Below, in pieces: positions 1 to 11,799 of a DNA stretch of 64,000 nucleotides. Origin of the DNA: Paragorgia papillata (Eukaryota; Cnidaria; Anthozoa; Scleralcyonacea; Coralliidae). How positions within the stretch are numbered: the first letter of the stretch is position 1; each line of letters starts with the position of its first letter. The notes below the pieces were generated by a model. It saw nothing but the letters and a program-made list of their open reading frames with translations, ran no database searches and had not been told where the DNA came from. The position numbers and the translations under genes are program-made. The stretch lies in assembly GCA_035771165.1 (NCBI GenBank), contig JAWNZC010000222.1, positions 930,001 to 994,000 on the forward strand, given 5' to 3'.

Positions 1-557
1 TTTTAACAGTCTATTATCATAAAAATGAACTTCAAACCAATGTTTTAAGTGTCATTTGTGGTTTTCATCTGCACAACTAGCATAAAGTTTGAGATTTTGT
101 AGTGTTTATCCCGATATTGCCACGCCGGAACATGCAGCGGACGTCCCCGTGAGCAAACGAACGCTATTTTGAATTTTCGCCGATTTCGGCTTGTCTTTTA
201 ATAATACGAATATCAATTAAACAATATGCAGCAAGAGTACATCACTGGAGAGTGCAGTTAGCCTGCCACTGGAAACAAACTAAAAATATTTAATATCTAA
301 ACCCGTTAATTTAATAAAACCAAGAACAATTTATCTCCCTGTGATGCCATAATTCGTAAATATGCGTGCATAAAGTTGTTCAAAACCACGCCGCCGGTTT
401 ATTGATTTGTTTTTATAAGCTAGACTGTATACTCCTGCACAAAGTAAACAAGAGATATTCCATTATTTTCATATTATATACAACTGAGCATTTATTTACT
501 CCATTTCTAGGCAGTGGAAGATAATCTGCGAGCGCATTTTATGACAAATTACTTATC
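1..557. other. Intergenic, no feature seen
   Basis: AT-rich sequence with no open frame of note, no recognisable transposon protein and no RNA gene. Nothing here can be supported beyond unique-looking intergenic DNA. Confidence 0.5.
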
Positions 558-631
558 TGCCAGCGCGATCAATCGCGCTGGCAGAACGAACTTGGGAGCG
601 TGTGGGCGAGCGCGAGCGCGATCGCGCTCGC
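558..631. repeat. Two adjacent GC-rich perfect hairpins
   Basis: Positions 558-569 and 572-583 are perfect 12-bp inverted arms around a 2-nt loop. Positions 612-631 form a 20-bp perfect palindrome (GCGAGCGCGA and its complement). Both are rich in GCGCGA/TCGCGC and stand out from the AT-rich surroundings. They could be a cruciform or a binding-site cluster; no function is assigned. Confidence 0.6.
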
Positions 632-776
632 TTCATTGAAAGCACTGTATACAGACTAGATCAGCTCAATACTTCACACTTAAGTGTGTAGAAAGATATG
701 GATTAATCTTTGAGAAAATTATTCCTTTAGTCTGAAAAGGACAAAACTGTCAGGTGTTAATTAATTGCTGCAGAAT

Positions 777-1160
777 TAATCCATTGCTGTCTATACTATA
801 GGATATGAGGGTTCTCTCTTTGATGAGTAAAATCATCTGGTGCTAGACAGCTGTAAAACAATAAAGGGACTGTTTTTAGTCGGTTCAGCCAGGAATGGGT
901 TAATCACTTGTTAACTCATTGCTGTCTAGGATGGCTGAGAGTTCTCCATTTGACTAGTAAAATCATCTGGTGTTGACACAGTAAAACAATAAAGCGACTG
1001 TTTTTGGCCAGCTCAGGCAGGAATGGATTAATCACTTGTTAACTCATAGCTACCTAGGATGTCTGAGAATTCTCTCTTTGATGAGTAAAATCATCTGGTG
1101 TTAGACAGCTGAGTAAAACAATAAAGTGACTGTTTTTGGCCAGCTCAAGCAGGAACTAAA
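777..1160 (-). repeat. Three tandem copies of a ~130-bp dispersed repeat
   Basis: The block GATGAGTAAAATCATCTGG recurs at about 822, 952 and 1080 (periods 130 and 128 bp), each time followed by GTTAGACAG-like sequence, AAACAATAAAG and CAGGAATGG. The same unit occurs in the opposite orientation at about 51.42-51.96 and 53.06-54.30 kb in this window, so it is a dispersed family. It is also the apparent parent of the 25-bp satellite found elsewhere. No coding capacity. Confidence 0.85.
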
Positions 1161-2110
1161 AAGTCACACACTTTTAAAAATAAACTACTTAGCTAGAAGA
1201 CAGTTTATGTCACTGACATAACTAGCATGCATGAATTAAAGATACTAGTTTCAGATATAAAGACAAAGGAAATAGATCATTTCCCCAGGGGAAGGGGGGA
1301 GCTAGGGAAGGTTAGAACAGCTGTGAGGTTTTCTTCTGTATATACATGTATAAACGAATATTGTTTCTGTGGGTGCAGATGTCTGGTGACATATATAAAA
1401 TTCAGCTAGCTACCCTAATAAGTACATGCAGTAAATGTCAAACTTGGTTGACTAATTCAATATCATAATTTTATGTCTCGTTTAAACCCAAAGGATCAGT
1501 TTTCTTCTAACTGCTGTAATTCTGGTGTGTTTTGTACACAAAAACATTGTTTGAAAAATCCACATGAAATATATGCTTTTTTGGCACTGGAAAACCATAA
1601 CAGTTTTTGTGGCCAAGAGATAAAATATATTAGACATGGCTTGAAAACCATTCAGACAAACTTTGAGGCTGATTCAGTGAACTCTGATCAAGGTTGACCT
1701 CCCACAGCAAACACAAGCCCACTCACAGACACAATACTAATTATTGAATATTTAAAATCAAGCTATGTTTTGATAATGGCTAGACATTGAAATATGCAAG
1801 GATAACAAGCCATAATGACCAGGGAGTTAATGTCTGACTCTGATCAGAATCAACCCATAACAAGGCCTGGTGCTGAAAGCTTTTATGAAAACAATATTGA
1901 TTATTTTTGTCTGAAGAGGATATATTTATATTTCTTAAAGCAGATATACAGAGGGAATTTCCTAAATATGACTCAGCATATAGGTACTGACAATGTGTTC
2001 CTGTTTGAATATGTTCCTTAATTCATATTTTGCTTCAAGTACATGTACATGCATTATTATATGTCTTGGTCAATTTTGTTTTTATTAATGTTAAAAATAT
2101 TCCATAGTAT
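1161..2110. other. Intergenic, no supported gene
   Basis: Several short open frames of 60-75 codons occur but none resembles a known family or has splice-site context. A short (TA)n stretch ends the region near 2137. Confidence 0.5.
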
Positions 2111-2144
2111 CTCAAAGCTATATAATATATATATATATACAGTC

Positions 2145-2462
2145 AAACCTCCCTTTGTGGACACCTCTCATAAGCAGACACCTCCCGTAAATGGACACCT
2201 CCCATAAGTGGACACCTCCTGTAAGTGGACACCTGCCGTAAGTGGACACCTTCCATAAGTGGACACCTTCCATAAGTGGACACCTCTCGTAAGTGGACAC
2301 CTCCCTTTGTGGACACCTCTCATAAGTGGACACCTCTCGTAAGTGGACACCTCTCATAAGTGGACACCTCTCGTAAGTGGACACCTCTCGTAAGTGGACA
2401 CCTCCCGTAAGTGGACACCTCCCTTTGTGGACACCTCCCGTAAGTGGACACCTCTCACAAGG
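2145..2462. repeat. 17-bp minisatellite (GTGGACACCTCCCGTAA)
   Basis: About 18 head-to-tail copies of a 17-bp unit, variable mainly at the three or four bases before GTAA/ATAA. It is immediately preceded by TACAGTCAAACCTCCC, a start like those of invertebrate DNA-transposon ends, so the array may have grown from a transposon terminus. Because 17 is not a multiple of 3, the long open frames across it are artefacts of the repeat. Confidence 0.9.
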
Positions 2463-2921
2463 CAAGGCCTCTTGCAAAGGCAAAGCCAGCAATATTTTTT
2501 GTCCCACGAAATGTAAATTTAATTGCAAATGGAAGTACCGGTACTTAAAAATCCTTCAATGTGTTGAAACAACTTCATATTAATTACTCAAAATACTTTA
2601 AATATCTTGTAATTTCCTGCACATAAGTGAAAACTAAACAAAAAATATTTATGATATTGACAGAATTGTAGCGTTAAAACTATTATTCTTGCATGAGACG
2701 AATGTTAAATTCTTCAAGGAACAAACCCTGGGGTTCTTGCTCAACTGAAATTTTTAAATTTCATTTTCTACAGGTTGCTGATTGAATCTATCAATCAAAA
2801 TTACAATGTTGTGCATCAATATTGCAAAGTTGCACACAAGAGAACATCTGGTTTGACTATAATTTTAAAGGTCAAGTACTGTGTATTGCATGGTGGCTGT
2901 GTGGTCCCTGGTAGTGTGTGA
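2463..2921. other. Intergenic, no feature seen
   Basis: AT-rich, no coding or RNA signal recognised. Confidence 0.45.
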
Positions 2922-2924
2922 GAA

Positions 2925-3113
2925 GTAATATTTATTTGCTAAGCTTTCAGCCTGTTGACTCATTAGCCTTCATCAGAGCAACCTAACAACAAGCTGTCGG
3001 CTAACATCATTAATATTTATGATAATAAATTATGTTAGCCAACAGCTTGTTGTTATATTGCTCTGATGAAGGCCTGAGTCAACAGGTCGAAAGCTTAGCA
3101 AATAAATATTAAG
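2925..3113. mobile_element. Inverted-repeat element (MITE-like) with CTGATGA hairpins
   Basis: Two arms of about 80 bp, 2925-3010 and 3030-3113, are near-perfect inverted copies separated by a short AT-rich loop. Each arm contains TTGCTCTGATGAAGG followed by a small hairpin and CGAAAGC or a close variant. A further arm fragment (AATATTTATTTGCTAAGCT) lies at about 49643, so the family is dispersed. No protein is encoded. Confidence 0.75.
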
Positions 3114-3134
3114 CGTGGTGTTTCCACAAAACTT

Positions 3135-3396
3135 ACTGCCATTTGCAAGCCACTGTTAGGCTTGCGATTATTTTCACATTTGTTTACATTTGAAAGTTGA
3201 AAGTTTCACCACAAGACATTGAGCATTTAAAAACAAACCAATCAACTTGCGGCATCATTTCAAAGAAACATGTCAAAATGACACTGCAAGTTGATTGATT
3301 TGTTTTTAAATGTTCAATGTTTTCTGGTGAAACACTGAAACTCATAAACAAATGTGAAAATAATTGCAAGCCTAATGGTGGCTTGCAAATGGCAGT
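3135..3396. mobile_element. Palindromic MITE, ~110-bp arms
   Basis: The ends read ACTGCCATTTGCAAGCC and its complement GGCTTGCAAATGGCAGT. The arms continue as imperfect inverted copies through AAAAACAAACCAATCAACTTG. It lies directly beside the preceding hairpin element. Non-coding. Confidence 0.7.
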
Positions 3397-3924
3397 ATTT
3401 TTAAGACTAATATTATGTAAACAAACTCTTGGTCATGAATGCGCAGTTTGCATTGTTAGACGACCGGCCAACCTCGATAAAAGTGTCTCAAAAACACCGT
3501 TGATGGCATTTTTTGTTACAAGCAGGCAACCATGCTAAACCGTATTGGATAGTGTATACTTTGAAGGTGAGGGATGTTGGCAGCCATAATTATTGATTTA
3601 TATACTAAAATTTAGAGCTTTTTGATAGCACAATGTGATGGATGGGATATCTGTAAAGTGCTGCCTATTTACGTTTGTGTTTTATTTGAATTAGCTAAAT
3701 TCAGAATGCTATCCAATCAGCGTGCCTCTAGTTTTGCTTAACCTAATTCGCATAACTCACAATCATAAACAAACAAGAAATATGGCGTGAATGCTACAGG
3801 AAAGTCTCATAAAATACTTTGTTTTATTTTGGTAATTTGCCGATACCACCATTTATCTACTGTTATAAAGCTAAACTTTTGTTCTATAGTATAGTATTGC
3901 TCATAATATCCATAGACATTTAAC

Positions 3925-4835
3925 TAGGCTGTTGCGGTATATCGATATATCGATAATTATCGTTTTTTTTCAAATATCGGTTATTCGGTATTTTAAATTT
4001 GAAAATATCGATATACCGAAAATATCGAAATGTTACCGAAAATATCGAAATCTACGATATTAACGGTATTAGACGCGCGAAAACCGATTATCACTGTTTT
4101 GACGCTTGATTTTTTGTTGAACTTCTGTTGCGGAAGTTTCGGGACTCCCTTCGTCAGAGAGAAACCTCTTTTAAAAGAAGCTGTGTTCGCTTCAAGTGAC
4201 GTTCCTGAAGATGAGCCATGTCAACCACCGCCACAGAAACATCAGAAAGTCAAGAAGACGCTTGGCTCCCTGACCACCATGCGGAAGTCGTTGCAGATAT
4301 CATCGCCATCACAGTCGCCGCGCGATCGATTGCAGAAAGAGATGGATAAATACATAAAAATCCAAACAATTGATGGCGATGACGACCCTTTGGTGTGGTG
4401 GAAATGTCATGTTCGCAACTTTCCTTTGCTTAGTCAGCTAGCACGGAAATATCTATCTCAATTCCTGCCAGCAGTTCGCCGTCTGAGAGACTATTCAGTA
4501 AAGCCGGTCAAATTATAACTTCGCAGAGAGCCCAGCTAAAGCCAGACCAAGCAAACATGCATGCTCGTGTTTCTGGCAGAAAACTTGTAAATATATTATA
4601 TATATATATATATCATTGCAAATATATCATTTGTTACATTAAAGCTCGATTCACACTTCGAAAAAGGTGCTTTTTCTTTTGTAAAACGTTATTCTTATGA
4701 TATCCTGGCGTCTGGTGAAAATTAGGCTTAAAATATAGTTAATTTCCATCGCGGAAAAATATCGATATATCGATATTATCATTTTTTTTCTTTCGATAAC
4801 CGATATCGGTATTTTTTCAATACCGCAACAGCCTA
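3925..4835 (+). mobile_element. hAT DNA transposon remnant, perfect 8-bp TSD
   Basis: Terminal inverted repeats TAGGCTGTTGCGGTAT / ATACCGCAACAGCCTA-like bound the element, and the 8-bp target duplication CATTTAAC is identical on both sides (3917-3924 and 4836-4843). Sub-terminal sequence is rich in ATCGATAT motifs. The interior retains a broken hAT transposase C-terminus. At 0.9 kb it is internally deleted relative to an autonomous hAT. Confidence 0.88.
4030..4610 (+). pseudogene. hAT transposase C-terminal (dimerisation) fragment
   Basis: The translated product contains LQKEMDKYIK, then DPLVWWK and FPLLSQLARKYL, the signature of the hAT-family C-terminal dimerisation region. After about 4460 the frame shifts. 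In the next frame the sequence continues IPASSSPSERLFSKAGQ, the conserved SERxFS block. The N-terminal BED finger and catalytic core are absent. This is the decayed transposase of the surrounding hAT element, certainly non-functional. Confidence 0.85.
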
Positions 4836-5292
4836 CATTTAACTCACCGGTTCAACAGTACTATCTTGTGATACATGGAAGGCAACCGGCCTAATCATCT
4901 TGATCAATGTCTAAGCTACATTTCTATGCTGGTTGCCTGCTTGTAACAAAACGTTTTCAGATTGTTGTGGCTGTTCTTCTAAGTGTTATATTTAGGCAAA
5001 TTTGCACCATGTTTCTTGTTTGTTTATAATTGTGAGCTATGCGAATTAGAATAATCAGAACTTCAGGCACGCTGATTGGATAGCATTCTGAATATTCTGA
5101 ATTCAAATAATACACAAACGTAAATAGGCATCGCTTTACAGATATCCCATCCATCACATTGTGCTTTAAAAAAGCCCGAAATTTTAGTATATAAATCAAT
5201 AATCACGACTGCCAACACCCCTCACCTTCAAAGTATACACTATCCGATATGATGTAGCATGGTTGCCTGTTTGTAACAAAAAAATGCCATCA

Positions 5293-6826
5293 AAAGTAAT
5301 AATTTGAAGCCTTGGCCGGCCCTCTATGTAGATCACCTGTAACACTTTGAGGCCTGGACCTCTCCCTGTGCTGAATAAAATCGTCTGTGAAGACTTCAAA
5401 GTGTTAAAACAAAATGCAAAAGTGAGTACTGAATGTCTGAGTACAGACTTGATGTGTGTGTGTCAAATGAAAAGGACAGTATTATTAAGAGTTGTTTTAT
5501 TCATTAGTTTCTGTTACAGAATTTTGCTTTCCACTTGACAAATTGACAAACAATGGACACAGACTAGTTTCAGTGGTTTCCAATCCCAACCAAAAATAAA
5601 TTCTAACCCTTATCTTACCCATAATCCTAACTTTATAAAAGCGAATATCCCCTCAAAACAATGTCTTCTACCCGAGGAAGCAACCCTTATAATTTGAAAT
5701 CAGCTCGAGCGAGACTCGAGATAAATGGTCTTACCGTATGTTTTTTCCTTCCATAGCAAAGACTTTTCATCCCAGTTTACTTAGACAAGTCCAAACCTAG
5801 CAAAAAGCAGTTAATATTGCTTTATCTTCATCGGTATTCAAAAGCACGTGGAACGCCATCTTGGATATTTAAATTTCTCGGACATTCAGGCAAAGAACGC
5901 GTGCAGGCTAAAACAAGGCCCTAAACACCCAGCGAGGGCAATTTATATTCAGTTTATCATTATTATCTATGCTTACGAAAGAAAAAGGAAAGTCTGAAAT
6001 AAAGAATGTTTAGAGCTACAAGTAGGTACAAAGGTTTTCATTATGGAAAGTTTCAACATAAAAAACAATTCAAGAACTGTGAAAATATCGTTCATATTTC
6101 TGACGAGAACGCAACGACAAACGTTTGAGTCCTTTCACGACTTCAAGTTTTAAAAGCGACTAAAAAATACATTTCTGTTTTTAAAATACTTCTGGTATGC
6201 CTACCTCGTAAACCCACTTGTTAAAAGAAGACGAAAGACAATATGAGCTGTCGAAATAAAACACAAGATGTTCCCCACGAAGACTTGACTTTGCCAAGTA
6301 TCAGTACATAACATAGTCGCTCTTCCTCAGAGCAATTTTTTAAGCCAACGCTCTGTCAAAGCGTGATATAAAACGTTGAGAAAGAAAGTTCCGACAATAG
6401 AAAACTCTTTTCGCTGTTTTTTAAATTCAAAGCCGAGATTTTTCAACATGATTGGTCGCTTGATCAATGTTAAGAGAATTTCTATCTCAGTTTTTTTGCC
6501 TTTTATATTGTTCATGATTTGAAAGAAATTAAGTGTTTTATCGCGGGTTTCGCCTTCTTTTGGAAAAACATTTCTTTCTACTTTGCTTCTCCGTCCTATA
6601 ACCTAGCGAAAACAAGTTAACTGGACATCACTTTCGATTTTTCGTCAACAAACGGGACACGGCAGCACTGTGCGAGGATAATCGGAAATCGAGGTCAGCG
6701 CTCTGAAATACTTCGTGGCATATCGTTATCAAGGTTTCGTTTTAAAAAGGCCCGGGTAAATTTGGTCTTTTAAATTAACGAGAGTCATCTATAGGATATT
6801 AGGACTGGACAAGAATTAAGGGGAGA
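5293..6826. other. Intergenic, no supported gene
   Basis: Moderately AT-rich DNA with only short, unremarkable open frames on both strands. A short near-palindrome around CTCGAGCGAGACTCGAG sits at about 5703. No transposon protein or RNA gene recognised. Confidence 0.45.
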
Positions 6827-6972
6827 TTTTCCACTGGCGAATTTCGTCGCGCGAGGCGACATTGCTATTTAAAATTGAACAGCTTGGAATAGATTTTTAA
6901 TTAGTCCCATTCGAGAGATCGTGAGAGAAAAGTAAAACGTCTCTTCACGCGACAAAATTCGCCAGAGGAGAT
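6827..6972. mobile_element. Short inverted-repeat element
   Basis: The ends carry CTGGCGAATTTCGTCGCG and, inverted, CGCGACAAAATTCGCCAG, about 140 bp apart. This is a small MITE-like unit without coding capacity. Confidence 0.55.
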
Positions 6973-8327
6973 TTGGATTGTTCGAACTGACACACGGACA
7001 TAACATATTCACTGTTATTTTTAATGTAATTAGCAATAACTTACATTACAAATCAGTACTTTTTCATATTTTCCATTTCTATTTAGTATAAACCAACTTG
7101 TCAAGTATTACAAATGCTGCATCCTGATTGGTTGAGCGAAATTTTCAATGTAATTTAGGGCAGAAAACTTTCCCGAGGTTTCAGTTGTTTCTTGCAATAG
7201 TTTGAACAACTGGTTGGTTTATACTAACTTCGTTTATAAGTCGTCCTCAGTTCATAGACAACTGGTCTAACTGTTTATATATATTTGTTCTCCATTTAGA
7301 ACAGGTGGATAATTAATCTAAATAAAACTATTATTACATGATATTAATATTTCAGAATATAAGATCTTTTATCTAGATTCTAAGTCGGGTTGAACAACCA
7401 GGAATAATCATTGTCAATTCAGAGTGTTCATTCTATTCACACACAGTGTATTACTTGACTGCAGTCATATTAAGAAGCTTTGGCCACTGAATGTTAAATT
7501 CATCTTTAATATTTCACTCTTAAAGCTCCGTCATCACTTGCACGCCACTGCAGTTGAAACTGTTAATCGTTTCGTCCCAATTTTCAAAATAGCATTTTTC
7601 ACCAGCTTGGACAGTCATCGTTGGTCTCATCTCGTGTCTTGTCTGGTGACTTCATCATTGTAAGATGATAATTGTTGATCTGCTGGTCCAGTTGGTTAAT
7701 AGCAACACAGTAGCTTGCATTCAATAAACACCACATTTCAAGTCAGTTGTATTCTAGAACAAGGTAAAATTCTTGTACGAGTATCAAGGTTACGTCAGCA
7801 ACCAATCACAGCGCGTGATTTTCCCGGAAGTAACCCGTGCCATAAAATAAACGACATTAAAACATTTTCACTGCGCTTTAACGAAGAGAAACACTGTACC
7901 TTTAACTTTGTGGTTCAATAGAAAGAGAGGTTTTTGACGGAAATACAACACCATCCAAAGGAAGACGTAATCTTAATATCAAAAAATCATTATTGATAAT
8001 TGATAAGTATAATAATTGATAAAAAATTAATACATGTAATTTTTTTTGGGGGGAGGGGGGGGGAGGGGGGCGGGGGTTAGTAAATATTTCAGATAGACGC
8101 CATTTTATTTTCAGTTGAACACTGCACTTGGCTCTAAACTCAATCATATTAGTTTTCTGTTAACATTCAATAATACATTTTGATTGTACTTACTTTCTGG
8201 TGCCATCAGACATGTCTAAAGCGGCCACAAAACCGCTTATGCCAGGGAACCTGACCTGCACCAGTACATTGGTACATTTCACTCTGCAGCGAATAAAGAA
8301 ATCACAATATTAGCTTGATAAAGTATA
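6973..8327. other. Intergenic; small hairpin element and G-run
   Basis: At 7086-7228, AGTATAAACCAACT and its complement face each other 115 bp apart (a MITE-like hairpin; a single arm recurs at about 22481). At 8046-8080 there is a G-run array (GGGGGG blocks broken by single A or C) able to form a G-quadruplex on the + strand. No gene recognised. Confidence 0.5.
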
Positions 8328-8431
8328 GGTTAGTGACCGAAACCGAGGTCACTACGCTGGTTATTAACCCCGAGGGCCGCAGGCCCGAGGGTAATAACCA
8401 GCGTAGTTACCGGGGTTAAGGTCACTAACCG
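8328..8431. mobile_element. 104-bp near-perfect palindrome
   Basis: Two arms of about 50 bp begin GGTTAGTGACCG and end CGGTCACTAACC-like, meeting at CCGAGGGCCGCAGGCCCGAG. Compact palindromes of this build are typical of MITE-like elements. No coding content. Confidence 0.7.
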
Positions 8432-9342
8432 ACTTAGATTATTCATGACACAGACGATATTTGTCGTTATTTAACAAAAAAATGGTATTCTAGACGTAGT
8501 TTTAAAGCGATATAGTAGGTCATTTAATATGCAAGGTCAATAACCTATTTATTAACCATGGCACATCAAAGATAATTTATGCGTGAATAAACTAATTAAT
8601 AGTTAACTACTAATCTATTCTCTAGCTATAATATTTAACCAGATATGTGTTACGAGCGCGAGAAAGAGATTGGACCGTGTTTGCTGCAGGACTTAATATT
8701 GCACAAACAAAGTAAATATAAACCATTGCACCAACCTATAGCGCAATAAGTTATCGTTAACAATCAGTTGACACCATGCATTGCGTACTTTCTATAACAG
8801 TTCATATTTCAGCTCTGCGACTAACGTTGGGAATTCTCAAATAATATCATTAGCTGTTTTGTCAGACTCATCTGCAATTTAAAGAAAATTTGAATGAATT
8901 AAGACGCTAACGGACAAATATTTAATTCCCTCTCTCGGATCTAAAATTACAGTATCTTTAATGCATTTTATCAGCAGTTAATTGCATTTATATATAAATA
9001 TGCATTTTATCAGTCACCCACACAGCATACGATTAAGGACTCGAACACAGCTAACTCTATCAACAGCTTGTGGTCGATATTCTTGCACCAATGGTCGCGG
9101 TATGAACATGCACCATCAGTTTAAACTAAGAGGTTGAAGGACAGCCAGTTGCACTCTAGGGTCATTAGACCAACAGTCTCATTTAGGAATCTGAACATTC
9201 TGGATTTCTGGATGACGTCGTAAAAGTTTCAGTGCATGGTGCATTGTCAGGTGAGGGAGTGTCAGTGTAGCAATTCAGCTGAGTTGCTGTAGTAGACCAC
9301 AACTCTGGTTAGCTCGTATTGATCCAGTTAGCAGCATGGTAA
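8432..9342. other. Intergenic, no supported gene
   Basis: AT-rich sequence leading into the rDNA-derived block. Nothing recognisable on either strand. Confidence 0.45.
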
Positions 9343-9518
9343 AGCTGAAATAAAGAGAACTAGAATGAAGACAGGGCAAAACATTGGGCGTGGTCGGCCA
9401 CCTAGTTGACCGCGTGTTTGTATCGAGAAGACCCTCTCTCCATTTAGAGAGCATCAATTGGGAAAAGAATGAAAGTAAGGGAATTTTTCATATTCTCTCC
9501 GTTCTTGTCGAGGAAAGT
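9343..9518 (+). other. Leader-like sequence before 18S fragment (copy 1)
   Basis: About 175 bp that recurs almost unchanged at 11800-11960, again directly upstream of an 18S-like segment (shared block GAACTAGAATGAAGACAGGG). Its position suggests an external transcribed spacer remnant. This is inference from position only. Confidence 0.55.
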
Positions 9519-9895
9519 TAACTGGTTGATCCTGTCAGTAACAAATGCTAATCTCAGAGATTAAGCCATGTACGTCTAAGTACAAGCACTTGAACTGTGA
9601 AACTACGTATAGCTCATTAAATCGGTTATCGTCTATTTGATTGTACCTTTGTTACTTGGATAACCGTAGCAATTCTAAAGCTAATACATGCGAAAAGTCC
9701 CGACTACGGGAACGCGGATGCATTAAAGAGATTTCAAACCGCCGTTGGTGAATTATCTAAATATCTATGCGAAGTGCATGGCCTTTGCGCCGGCGATGTT
9801 TCATTCAAATTTCTGCCTTGTCGATGGTAGTGTAGAGTGGTTTACCATCGCCGCAACTGTTAACGGAGAATCATTGTACGAACCCGGCTACCATA
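9519..9895 (+). pseudogene. 18S rRNA pseudogene, 5' fragment (copy 1)
   Basis: It starts with the near-canonical 18S 5' end (AACTGGTTGATCCTGTCAGT). It continues through the conserved TAAGCCATG, TACTTGGATAACCGTAG, GCTAATACATGCGAAAAGTC and GCGATGTTTCATTCAAATTT blocks and stops after CGAACCCGGCTACCA. Numerous substitutions and small gaps fall at normally invariant sites. Only about the first fifth of the gene is present; the sequence then passes into a minisatellite. A decayed, truncated copy, not a working rRNA gene. Confidence 0.88.
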
Positions 9896-9919
9896 TGTAA
9901 TGAAGGTGTAAAATATCGA

Positions 9920-10090
9920 ATCCAGACGGAGACGGATGACGGAGACGATGATAGGAGACTGAGACGGATGACGGAGACGATGATAGGAGAATGCGACGGA
10001 GACGGAGACGATGATAGGAGAATGAGACGGAGACGGAGGACGATTATAGGAGAATGAAGACGGAGACGGATGATAGGAGAATGATGATGT
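9920..10090. repeat. GACGGAGACGATGATAGGA minisatellite, block 1
   Basis: Irregular tandem units built from ACGGAGACG, GATGATAGGAG and AATGAG. Same family as the larger block at 10.45-11.03 kb; the two are separated by about 360 bp of unique-looking sequence. The open frames across it are repeat artefacts. Confidence 0.85.
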
Positions 10091-10449
10091 ATGAGGACGA
10101 TGTATATAAAGAGAATCCCAGCTAAAAGACTCTCGCCTTTTGAAAAAAAATTGAAAATTACGTAAACTTGTTTGCAAGCACGTTAAAAGAAATGTACCCC
10201 CAGGTCTTCTCATATCCATCGTTTGGTTTATGCATTTAGCCCGCAGGAACGGAATAAGCTGCTGAGCAATCAAGTAAGGTATTAAAATCGAAATGGAAAT
10301 CGAAATTTTCCCGATTTTTTAAAAAAAACAAAAATATTATATTCATTCCAAATACAGCCTTCTTCTTCCCACAGAATGTCTAAAAAGACTTTATTTAACC
10401 GCTTTTTACCCTAATTCAAAAGTTCGAGAAATGACCAAAATCGGTCAAA
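10091..10449. other. Spacer between two minisatellite blocks
   Basis: AT-rich non-coding sequence, no gene or RNA recognised. Confidence 0.45.
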
Positions 10450-11030
10450 AAGTAGGAGAATGAAACGGAGACGATGATAGGAGACGAATGACGGAGACGA
10501 TGATAGGAGAATGAGACGGAGACGATGATAGGAGAATGAGACGGAGACGATGATAGGAGACGAATGACGGAGACGATGATAGGAGAATGAGACGGAGACG
10601 ATGATAGGAGAATGAGACGGAGACGATGATAGGAGAATGAGACGGAGACGATGATAGGAGACGAATGACGGAGACGATGATAGGAGAATGAGACGGAGAC
10701 GATGATAAGAGAATGAGACGGACACGAAGACGATGATAGGAGAATGAGACGGAGGACGATGATAGGCGAATGAGACGGAGACGATGATAGGAGAATGAGA
10801 CGGAGACGATGATAGGAGACGAATGACGGAGACGATGATAGGAGAATGAGACGGAGACGATGATAGGAGAATGAGGCGGACACGAAGACGATGATAGGAG
10901 AATGAGACGGAGGACGATGATAGGAGAATGAGACGGAGACGGTAGGAAGATGATAGGAGAATGAGATGGAGGACGATGAAAGGAGAATGAGACGGAGGAC
11001 GATGATAGGAGAATGAGAAGGAGATGAAGA
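10450..11030. repeat. GACGGAGACGATGATAGGA minisatellite, block 2
   Basis: About 580 bp of units of roughly 25 bp (GAGACGGAGACGATGATAGG plus AGAAT), with interspersed AGACGAATGACGG variants that give a mild higher-order pattern. Open on the minus strand in two frames purely because of the repeat. Confidence 0.92.
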
Positions 11031-11799
11031 CGATTTATTTATGTTTGTTATTTTTGGACGAAATTTTTTTGGAGATACTTGTAACGCTAAGTAAGATAAT
11101 CAAGCGTAATTTTTCTACCTACATGAAGGGGTCGGGGAAGGTAAATGTTGGTTGATGAGAGCGGGTGATGCTATTGTAGATAGTAATCTCAATCCGGGTT
11201 ATGTCAGGTCTAGGCAATTAAGTGTGTTGTACCTCTCTCTTTATATTTCGATTGGCGTTTACGGCAGCAAATAAATAAACGTGCGACAGATTTGCTTGCG
11301 TAGACGACCTTACAGAAAACAGATATCTTGCTCGTGAATGAATATTCAAAGTCAACTCCTCGCCCACACTACTGGAAACCATATGTTGCGGAGCGACCCG
11401 CTGCTGCTGCTACGCAGCGAACTTGTATTGAACGATTGCAGAACCAGACATTGCTAATTTTCTTCTTTTTTTTTGTTGTCGCTTTAACAACATCCTCCTC
11501 GTTCTTTTTTTTAATTATGATTGTTTTTGGAGGAAAATTTTTTGGAGATACTTGTAACGCTAAGTTAGATAATCGAGCGTAATTTTTCTACCAACATGAG
11601 GGGGTCGGGGATGATAAATGTTGGAAATTTTAGGAAATTTTTTTGGAGATACTTGTAACGCTTAGTAAGATAATCGAGCGTAATTTTACTACCAACATGA
11701 CCGGGTTGTAAATTGATTGTAAATCGGTGATTTCAATCGAAGACACCGAGCGACTGTGTATACACACCATTGTAGGTGGCGCTGGGATTGCTCTTTGCT
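11031..11799. repeat. rDNA-spacer-like repeats (set 1)
   Basis: The block GATACTTGTAACGCTAAGTA followed by AGATAATCGAGCGTAATTTT occurs at about 11070, 11548 and 11646, and again at 13160, 13790 and 14230 in the second set. A second block (CGCTGCTGCTACGCAGCGAA with CGCTTTAACAACATCCTCCT) lies at about 11398-11495 here. These units lie before and after the 18S-like segment of copy 2, as spacer repeats do in rDNA. Confidence 0.75.

Larger units (their letters stand above)
3500..5292. mobile_element. Long inverted-repeat DNA element with nested hAT
   Basis: Arms of about 285 bp (3500-3785 and 5005-5292) are diverged inverted copies. The outer ends read GATGGCATTTTTTGTTACAA and its complement. Between them lies a separate hAT copy (3925-4835). 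No transposase belonging to the outer element was recognised, so it is probably non-autonomous. Confidence 0.7.

Noticed and set aside
2145..2462. CRISPR or coding repeat in the GTGGACACCT array
   Set aside because: A direct 17-bp minisatellite with no spacers; open frames are repeat artefacts.
10411..10883. Minus-strand HRLRLILLSSSPS-type frames
   Set aside because: Artefacts of the GACGGAGACGATGATAGGA minisatellite.
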